The notes beneath the pieces were generated by a model. The model was not told the DNA's origin and ran no database searches. It saw only the letters and a program-made list of their open reading frames with translations. From assembly GCF_000328705.1 (NCBI RefSeq), contig NC_019673.1:2790001-2854000 (forward strand): a DNA stretch of 64,000 bases, given 5' to 3'. This document shows, piece after piece, positions 40,191 through 64,000 of the stretch. The position numbers were made by a program, and so were the translations under genes. How positions within the stretch are numbered: the first letter of the stretch is position 1; each line of letters starts with the position of its first letter. Origin of the DNA: Saccharothrix espanaensis DSM 44229 (lineage in GTDB: Bacteria; Actinomycetota; Actinomycetes; Mycobacteriales; Pseudonocardiaceae).

Positions 40191-41105
40191 TCACCGTGAT
40201 TCGATACGGCCCAACGGGTTCGTGCTCGCGGCCAGCTCGGCGCTCGCGGTGGCCCAGTCGGTGTTCGCGGGGTGGAGCGCACTGCGGAGGAAGGCCCACG
40301 TGAGGTGTCGGACGAGGGCGACCCGGTCGGGGTTCTCGTCCGTCGTCTCCGCGACGGCGTACCCGGCGACACCGCCCAGCGAGTGCTCCGCTCCGAACAG
40401 GGTGAGCAGGCTCTTGGCGCCGGGACCGCGGGTGTGGGCGTCGGTGAACCACCCCGGGCCCCGGACGGTCAGCGCGGACTGGTCCGCGTCCCCGGCGACC
40501 ACCAGGGCCGGGGTGGTCATCGCGGTGAAGTCCGGGCTCATGAAGGGGAAGTGCTCGGCGGCGAACGGCGTCAGGTCGTCGCCGCCGGTCCCCGGCACGG
40601 CGAGCAGCACCCCGGCCTTGACCCGGGGATCGGACAGGTCCTCACCGGGGCGGCCGTCGGCGTCGAGGACCCGCGCACCCAGCAACGTGCTCGCCGTCTG
40701 GGCGCCCCAGGAGTGCCCGGCCACGGCGATCCGGTCCCGGTCGAGGCGGCCGGCGAGTCCCGGGACAGCGGCTTCGAGGACGTCCAGCCGGTCCAGGGCG
40801 GTGGTCAGGTCCGTGACCCGGAACCGCCAGATCTCCGGGTGGCGGGGGTCGTCGGGCGGCACGTCCAGGGTTCGCGAGTCGAGGTGCGTCGGCTGGACGA
40901 CCGCGAAACCGCGTGCGGCCCAGTGGTCGACCAGCGGCGCGTAGCCGTGCAGCGATTGGCCGAAGCCGTGGGAGAGCACGATGACGGGCAGGTTGTGTCC
41001 GGTGGCCGGGGCCGACACCCGGACGTGCAGGTCCTGGCCTCGCTCCGGGGTCGGCAGCACCACCGGATGTGTGGAGATGACGGGTGTGGGTGCATTGTGG
41101 CGCAT
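40191..41105 (-). CDS. Alpha/beta hydrolase (platelet-activating-factor acetylhydrolase/chlorophyllase-like)
   Basis: A 304-residue hydrolase: oxyanion region VIVLSHGFGQSLHGYAPLVD, nucleophile elbow VAGHSWGAQTAS with the Ser of GHSWG, acid in VVAGDADQSALT, and a late His in FGAEHSLGGVAGY. No signal peptide. It is divergent from a TetR gene with a palindrome between them, so likely induced by an ester or lactone compound. Substrate unknown. Confidence 0.85.
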   Translation of the reverse strand: MRHNAPTPVISTHPVVLPTPERGQDLHVRVSAPATGHNLPVIVLSHGFGQSLHGYAPLVDHWAARGFAVVQPTHLDSRTLDVPPDDPRHPEIWRFRVTDLTTALDRLDVLEAAVPGLAGRLDRDRIAVAGHSWGAQTASTLLGARVLDADGRPGEDLSDPRVKAGVLLAVPGTGGDDLTPFAAEHFPFMSPDFTAMTTPALVVAGDADQSALTVRGPGWFTDAHTRGPGAKSLLTLFGAEHSLGGVAGYAVAETTDENPDRVALVRHLTWAFLRSALHPANTDWATASAELAASTNPLGRIESR

Positions 41106-41194
41106 GGGGGTGTCCTCGCGATGGGGGTGTTTGGCCGCCGGACGCCCGATCGGGCATCATGGCCAACCGGATCGTTGTTCCGTTAACGACGATA

Positions 41195-41209
41195 CGGAAC
41201 CATGTTCCG
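41195..41209. promoter_or_regulatory. Operator palindrome between hydrolase and TetR genes
   Basis: CGGAAC (41195-41200) and GTTCCG (41204-41209) around CAT; a related TTCCGT is found at 41179-41184 pairing with ACGGAA. Position in the 130-base divergent spacer suits TetR autorepression. Confidence 0.5.
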
Positions 41210-41235
41210 GTTAGCAAGGTGGGCAGGAGGCGGCG

Positions 41236-41823
41236 ATGGCCGACAGCGGTCAAGCGGGGTCGACGGCACCCCGGAAGCGGGCCGACGCCCGGCGCAACGA
41301 GAAGGCCCTGCTGGAGGCGGCCGCCGCGGCGTTCGTCGCGTCCGGCGTCGACGCGCCGGTGCGGGACGTGGCGGCCAGGGCGGGCGTGGGCGTGGCCACG
41401 ATCTACCGCCACTTCCCGACGCGGGCCGATCTCGTCGTCGCCGTCTACCGGCACCAGGTCGAGGCGTGCGCCGAGGCGGGTCCGGCCTTGTCGGCGGACA
41501 GCGCCTCACCGCACGCGGCGCTGGTGCGGTGGGTCGACCTGTTCGTGGACTTCCTGATCACCAAGCACGGCCTCGCCGAGGCGCTCCAGTCCGACAGCGC
41601 CACCTTCGCGACCCTGCACGAGTACTTCCTCGACCGGCTCGTGCCGGTCTGCGCCGACCTGCTCGACGCCGCCGCGAAGGCGGGCGAGGTCCGGCCCGAC
41701 GTCCAAGCCCTCGAACTGCTACGCGGGGTCGGCAACCTCTGCGTCGGCGCGGGCAAGGACCCGCGCTACGACGCCCGCCGCGTGGTCGGGTTCCTCCTGG
41801 CAGGGCTGCGCCCCGACCGGTAG
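41236..41823 (+). CDS. TetR-family regulator
   Basis: A 195-residue TetR protein: helix-turn-helix with [20 protein letters not shown] and [20 protein letters not shown], then a ligand domain of the type with [19 protein letters not shown]. It probably represses itself and the divergent hydrolase. Confidence 0.85.
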   Translation: MADSGQAGSTAPRKRADARRNEKALLEAAAAAFVASGVDAPVRDVAARAGVGVATIYRHFPTRADLVVAVYRHQVEACAEAGPALSADSASPHAALVRWVDLFVDFLITKHGLAEALQSDSATFATLHEYFLDRLVPVCADLLDAAAKAGEVRPDVQALELLRGVGNLCVGAGKDPRYDARRVVGFLLAGLRPDR

Positions 41824-42102
41824 CGGACAGTGCCAGGCCACGCCCCGGCCGGTGCCGGTCGAGCGGGGCCGACCTTCCCATAGCCGTCGAACATCACCGA
41901 GCGGCGGTCGACACCGCGTTCCTTCACCAGGTGCCGCCGACCTGGCCATCCAGCTCGGCTTGACCGTACCGTCCACACTGGACAGTCCGGGCGAGTCGGG
42001 ACGGGCTGCCCGCCGTAACGCTGAGTCCGGTCGGGGCTGCCGTTCGGCACGCGGGCGGCGGTGCGTGGTATCTCACTCATGGTGGACGGGCTCATCGCAC
42101 GG
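41824..42102. other. Intergenic stretch without a recognisable gene
   Basis: 279 bases between the TetR gene and the siderophore cluster. No frame has a start, ribosome binding site and homology. A weak minus-strand reading ([17 protein letters not shown]) might be a relic of something longer but cannot be assigned. It contains TCCACACTGGAC, a variant of the recurring palindrome. It marks the left border of the NRPS cluster. Confidence 0.5.
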
Positions 42103-42121
42103 TAAGGTGAGCCTAACCAAA
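42103..42121 (+). promoter_or_regulatory. IdeR/DmdR iron box upstream of mbtH
   Basis: TAAGGTGAGCCTAACCAAA; its reverse complement matches the actinobacterial iron box TTAGGTTAGGCTAACCTAA at 16 of 19 positions. It lies 18 bases before the mbtH start, so mbtH and the reductase should be repressed by iron-loaded IdeR. Confidence 0.8.
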
Positions 42122-42139
42122 CAGATGGGGAGTCGTGTC

Positions 42140-42346
42140 GTGACCAATCCCTTCGACGACGAGGCCGGCACGTTCCTGGTGCTGGTCAACGACGAGGGCC
42201 AGCACTCGCTGTGGCCGCAGTTCGCCGAGGTGCCCCCGGGCTGGACCGCCGCGCACGGTCCGGACAGCCGGCAGTCCTGCGTCGAGTACGTCGAGCGCGA
42301 GTGGACCGACCTGCGCCCGCGCAGCCTGGTGGAGGCGCAGCAGTGA
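42140..42346 (+). CDS. mbtH: MbtH-family NRPS chaperone
   Basis: A 68-residue protein with the full MbtH signature: NPFDDE at the start, [19 protein letters not shown] with the conserved Trp residues, then [12 protein letters not shown]. MbtH proteins bind and activate adenylation domains; the partner is surely the NRPS at 45306. The GTG at 42140 (VTNPFDD) has GGGGAG about 8 bases upstream and is preferred to the ATG five codons earlier. The stop overlaps the next start (GTGA). Confidence 0.92.
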   Translation: MTNPFDDEAGTFLVLVNDEGQHSLWPQFAEVPPGWTAAHGPDSRQSCVEYVEREWTDLRPRSLVEAQQ

Positions 42347-43158
42347 CCGTCGCCGCCCCCGAGGTCGTCCAGTACGACCTGGTGCCGCGGGTGCTGCGGG
42401 TCAAGGCGGTCCGCTGGCTCACGCCGCGCATGGTGCGGGTGACCTTGGCCGGCCCCGACCTCGCGGGCTTCCGGGAGGCCGCGCCCGCCGACCACGTGAA
42501 GCTGTTCTTCCCGAAGGACCGCGACGGCCTGCCGGACATGCCGAAGCTCGGTCCCGAAGGTCTCCAGCGGGACCCGGCCGCGCCGCGTCCCACGTTCCGG
42601 GACTACACCGTCCGGGCGTACCGCGCGGACGCCGGTGAGCTGGACGTCGACTTCGTGGTGCACGGCGACGGCCCCGGCTCGTCCTGGGCGGCCGGCGCGC
42701 GCGAGGGTGACGCGGTGGGCGTGCTCGGGCCGCGCGGCTCGGTGCTCGTGCCCAAGGGCCTGGCCTGGTACGTGGTGGCCGGCGACGAGACCGCGCTGCC
42801 CGCCGTGGCCCGGTGGCTGGAGCAGGCCGAGGAGGGCGACCGGGTCTTCGCCTTCGTGGAGGTCGCCGACGAGGCCGAGCAGCAGGAACTGGCGTCGAAG
42901 GCCGACGTGCGGCTGACCTGGCTGCACCGCGACGGCGCACCGGCGGGCTCCACGACGTTGCTGCACGACGCGATCGCCGCCCTGGTGCTGCCCGAGGGCG
43001 ACGGGTTCGTCTGGGTGGCGGGCGAGGCGGGTTCGCTCAAGCCCATCCGCCGCCACCTGCGCGACGAGCGCGGCCTGCACCGCGACGCGTACGACGTGGA
43101 CGGCTACTGGAAGCTCGGCCTGGTCAACTTCGACCACCACGAGCAGGACGAGGACTGA
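42343..43158 (+). CDS. Siderophore-interacting protein (FAD-dependent ferric-siderophore reductase, ViuB type)
   Basis: A 271-residue flavoprotein. FAD-binding part: [32 protein letters not shown] (the RxYT/S block) and [15 protein letters not shown](P)H part: [20 protein letters not shown] and [20 protein letters not shown]. It reduces ferric siderophore in the cytosol to release iron. It is coupled to mbtH under the iron box and followed by a strong terminator. Confidence 0.92.
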   Translation: MTVAAPEVVQYDLVPRVLRVKAVRWLTPRMVRVTLAGPDLAGFREAAPADHVKLFFPKDRDGLPDMPKLGPEGLQRDPAAPRPTFRDYTVRAYRADAGELDVDFVVHGDGPGSSWAAGAREGDAVGVLGPRGSVLVPKGLAWYVVAGDETALPAVARWLEQAEEGDRVFAFVEVADEAEQQELASKADVRLTWLHRDGAPAGSTTLLHDAIAALVLPEGDGFVWVAGEAGSLKPIRRHLRDERGLHRDAYDVDGYWKLGLVNFDHHEQDED

Positions 43159-43161
43159 GCC

Positions 43162-43196
43162 ACCGCGGCCACCCGCTCGGGTCGGGTGGCCGCGGT
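43162..43196 (+). terminator. Rho-independent-like terminator after the reductase gene
   Basis: Perfect 14-base arms (43162-43175 and 43183-43196) around a seven-base loop, followed by CCTTTC. It ends the mbtH-reductase transcript. Confidence 0.8.
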
Positions 43197-43298
43197 CCTT
43201 TCGCCGGGTGTCAAGCCTGGTGGCGGCGGAACGTTGCCACTTGTCGGCCGGTCGAACAACGGTCGGGCTCGCGGTGTGGATCACTACCATCCGTGATC

Positions 43299-43904
43299 AT
43301 GCGAACCGTCGTGTTCTTATCGCTGGTGGCGCTGTCGGTGGCCGCGTGCTCGTCCTCCACCCCGTCGGTCGGCCCGCCGTCCTCGACCGCGCCCACCACC
43401 GGCCCCGGCGTGTACCGCGCGCCGTCGCCGATCACGTCGACCTGCGTCGACCACTTGGGCTACGAGGCCGTGGAGGACCGGTTCGGCAAGCCGGTGGACG
43501 AGCCCAGGACCACCTCCAACGACACGAACCTGGTGTCGTGCAACCAGTTGCTCTCCGGTGCCGAGTACCCCGAGGGGTTCGCGGTCACCGACCTCGTGTT
43601 CGAGGCCGACGTCGAGAAGGCGCGGGCCAGGTACGCCAAGGCCAAGGAGACCGTCGACCCGGAGATCGGCGACGTCCACCCCCTGCCCGGGTACGGCGAC
43701 CAGGCGCACTGGCTGCGCCACGGCGACGGCGTGGGCGCTCGTACCGGCCAGTTCCAGGTCCGCGTCCAGCGCAGCAACGTGCTGATCACCGTCCGGGTCT
43801 CCGTCGGACCGACGGGGGGCTTCACCGAAGCCCGGACGGCCGCGCTCCGCGACGCGACCGCGCAGTTCGCCGACGCGACCCTCAAGGGCCTTCCGACGCG
43901 GTGA
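43299..43904 (+). CDS. DUF3558-family lipoprotein
   Basis: A 201-residue lipoprotein: signal and lipobox RTVVFLSLVALSVAACSSS with acylated Cys near residue 18, a Pro/Thr linker, then a DUF3558-like domain with two Cys (ITSTCVDHLGY, TNLVSCNQLLSG). It sits inside the siderophore cluster but has its own promoter space after a terminator, so a role in siderophore handling is possible but unproven. It converges with the exporter gene. Confidence 0.78.
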   Translation: MRTVVFLSLVALSVAACSSSTPSVGPPSSTAPTTGPGVYRAPSPITSTCVDHLGYEAVEDRFGKPVDEPRTTSNDTNLVSCNQLLSGAEYPEGFAVTDLVFEADVEKARARYAKAKETVDPEIGDVHPLPGYGDQAHWLRHGDGVGARTGQFQVRVQRSNVLITVRVSVGPTGGFTEARTAALRDATAQFADATLKGLPTR

Positions 43905-43915
43905 CCCGGGCCGCG

Positions 43916-45187
43916 TCACGGCCGGGCGGTGTCCTCGGCCAGTTCGTCGGCGGACGGGTCGTGCAGGCTGGCGTTGCGCAGGGACGGCATGGCCGCGCCG
44001 ACCGCGCCCGCCGACACCACGCACAGCGCCCCGCCGACCGCCACCGCCGTGACCGGGCCGATCAGCCGCGCCAGGACGCCGGCCTCGAAGTTGCCCAGCG
44101 CGGGCGCGATGTTCGTCTGCGCCAGCCACAGGCTGCTGACCCGGCCCTGGAGGTGGTCCGGGGTGTTGTGCTGCAACAGCGACCGCCGCAGGATCTCCGA
44201 CACGGTGTCCGCCGCGCCGAGCATCGCCAGCGCCGTCAGCGCGAGCCACAGCGCGCCGGCGCTGAGGCCGAACAGCCCCACCGCGATGCCGCAGGCGACG
44301 GTCGCGGCGACCAGGTAGCGCCCGGTGTGCCGGACCCGCCCGGTCCACCCGCTGGCGGCGGCGGCGATCATCGCTCCGACGGCCGGCGCGGCGTAGAGCA
44401 GGCCGACCACCTCGGGGCCGCCGGCGAACACCCGCTCGGCGATCTCCGGGAACAGCGCGAACGGCATGGTGAACAACGCCACGCACACGTCGATCAGCAG
44501 CAGCCCGGCGATGATCCGGCTGCGCGCCACGAACCTCAGCCCCTCGCCGATGGACCGCAGCGGGCTCTCGTCGACCGGTCCGGTGGGCGGCAGCGGCCGG
44601 ATCAGCGCGACCAGGGACGTGGTGACCAGGGTGGCCACGCCGGTCAGCGCGTAGTTCGCGGCCAGGCCGAACGCGGCGGTCAGGCCGCCGCCCAGCGACG
44701 GCCCGATGATCGCGCCCAGTTCGGCGGTGATGGCCATCAGCGCGCCCGCCGACGCGAGCTGGTCGCGGCCGACGATCGCGGGCGTGGCCGCCATCAGCGC
44801 CGTCGCGCTCAGGCCGTTGAGCACGCTGTTCAGCGCCGCGCACAGGTAGATCACCCACAGCTGGGCCGGGTCGAGCAGGGCGTTGAGCGAGAGCAGGGCG
44901 AACACCAGCACCGCGCTGCCGCGGGCCAGCAGGATCAGCCGGCGGCGGTCCATCCGGTCCGCGAGCACGCCGCCGGCCAGGGTGCCGGCCAGCATCGGCA
45001 CCATGATCACGACACTGACGAGTGACACCTGGAGGGACGACCCGGTGAGGTCGTAGATCTGCACCGGGATCGCCACGGTGGTCAGCCCGAACCCGAAGAG
45101 GGACACCAGCCGCGCGATGAACAGGTAGCGGAACTCCTTGCTCTGTCGCAGCGGTGTGGTGTCGACAACCAGGTCGCCGAGCCGCAT
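43916..45187 (-). CDS. MFS siderophore exporter (EntS-like)
   Basis: A 423-residue protein with about twelve hydrophobic helices: SKEFRYLFIARLVSLFGFGL, IPVQIYDLTGSSLQVSLVSV, GGVLADRMDRRRLILLARGS (loop 2-3 motif). The sequence IPVQIYDLTGSS is typical of the enterobactin exporter EntS group. ATG at 45187 with GAGGAG about 5 bases upstream; an upstream extension lacks support. The shared iron box at 45246 places it in the iron regulon with the NRPS. It likely exports the NRPS product. Confidence 0.88.
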   Translation of the reverse strand: MRLGDLVVDTTPLRQSKEFRYLFIARLVSLFGFGLTTVAIPVQIYDLTGSSLQVSLVSVVIMVPMLAGTLAGGVLADRMDRRRLILLARGSAVLVFALLSLNALLDPAQLWVIYLCAALNSVLNGLSATALMAATPAIVGRDQLASAGALMAITAELGAIIGPSLGGGLTAAFGLAANYALTGVATLVTTSLVALIRPLPPTGPVDESPLRSIGEGLRFVARSRIIAGLLLIDVCVALFTMPFALFPEIAERVFAGGPEVVGLLYAAPAVGAMIAAAASGWTGRVRHTGRYLVAATVACGIAVGLFGLSAGALWLALTALAMLGAADTVSEILRRSLLQHNTPDHLQGRVSSLWLAQTNIAPALGNFEAGVLARLIGPVTAVAVGGALCVVSAGAVGAAMPSLRNASLHDPSADELAEDTARP

Positions 45188-45245
45188 GGGGTCTCCTCGG
45201 AGCAATGTCACAGAGCTGTTCGGGGGGAGGCGTTGCACCTGTGTA

Positions 45246-45265
45246 TTAGGTTAGCCTCACCTTAA
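45246..45265. promoter_or_regulatory. Divergent IdeR/DmdR iron box between exporter and NRPS
   Basis: TTAGGTTAGCCTCACCTTAA matches the iron-box consensus at 16 of 19 positions. It lies 58 bases before the exporter start and 40 before the NRPS start, so one site can control both. Confidence 0.85.
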
Positions 45266-45305
45266 AGCATGACCCCGTTCGTGTGGACCACTGGAGCATT
45301 CCGCC

Positions 45306-64000
<18,695 letters not shown>

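Noticed and set aside
41766..42095. Possible transposase relic left of the NRPS cluster
   Set aside because: Only one short suggestive phrase in a shifted frame; no catalytic residues, ends or inverted repeats.

Overview
The window is a chromosomal segment of a very high-GC actinomycete. GTG starts are common, genes are often coupled by ATGA, GTGA or TGATG overlaps, and the gene families (zinc-finger protein next to an XRE/DUF5753 regulator, DUF3558-type lipoproteins, GAF-ANTAR, HTH/TPR regulators, IdeR-type iron boxes) point to Pseudonocardiales, near Saccharothrix, Actinosynnema or Lentzea. The genus is inferred. No rRNA, tRNA, CRISPR array, intact transposase or phage module was seen.

Layout. 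0-6.6 kb holds regulators: zinc finger plus XRE/DUF5753, two paralogous TetR genes around a STAS protein, a GAF-ANTAR protein, and a locus in which the HTH and TPR halves of a usually single regulator lie in separate genes, with a 47-aa peptide gene and an NTF2-like gene between them. 6.6-10.8 kb is a sulfide-oxidation locus (TauE-like permease, persulfide dioxygenase-rhodanese, SQR-like flavoprotein) with a GntR regulator and two copies of one exact 12-bp operator. 10.8-23.3 kb is mixed: PadR plus membrane protein, a DeoR regulator beside a dead aldolase fragment, an ECF sigma factor with partner, an MFS/beta-propeller pair, a secreted acid phosphatase, divergent lysG/lysE, and an epoxide hydrolase behind a 12-bp-arm palindrome. 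23.3-36.8 kb holds a large membrane NACHT-type ATPase, secreted PhoD with a repeat protein, decayed galK and lacI remnants, a two-component system, a duplicated-domain lipoprotein, and a trypsin-like protease fused to a DNA/RNA non-specific nuclease. 36.9-41.8 kb holds a flavin monooxygenase and TetR with twin operators, a SigE-type sigma factor with membrane anti-sigma candidate, and a hydrolase/TetR pair.

42.1-64.0 kb is the left part of an iron-regulated siderophore NRPS cluster: iron box, mbtH, siderophore-interacting reductase, a lipoprotein, an EntS-like exporter, a second iron box between exporter and synthetase, then one NRPS reading frame open for at least 18.7 kb to the window edge. 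Its order is partial-A, T, C-A-T, C-A-T-E, C-A-T-E, C-A-T-E, C-A... The first adenylation domain lacks its whole catalytic core and cannot charge the first carrier protein by itself. The first complete A domain reads as serine. The next three share an unusual pocket and each has an epimerase. Release and siderophore tailoring genes must lie to the right.

A 12-base palindrome, TCCACWGTGGAC, occurs six times, far above chance, inside unrelated genes on both strands.
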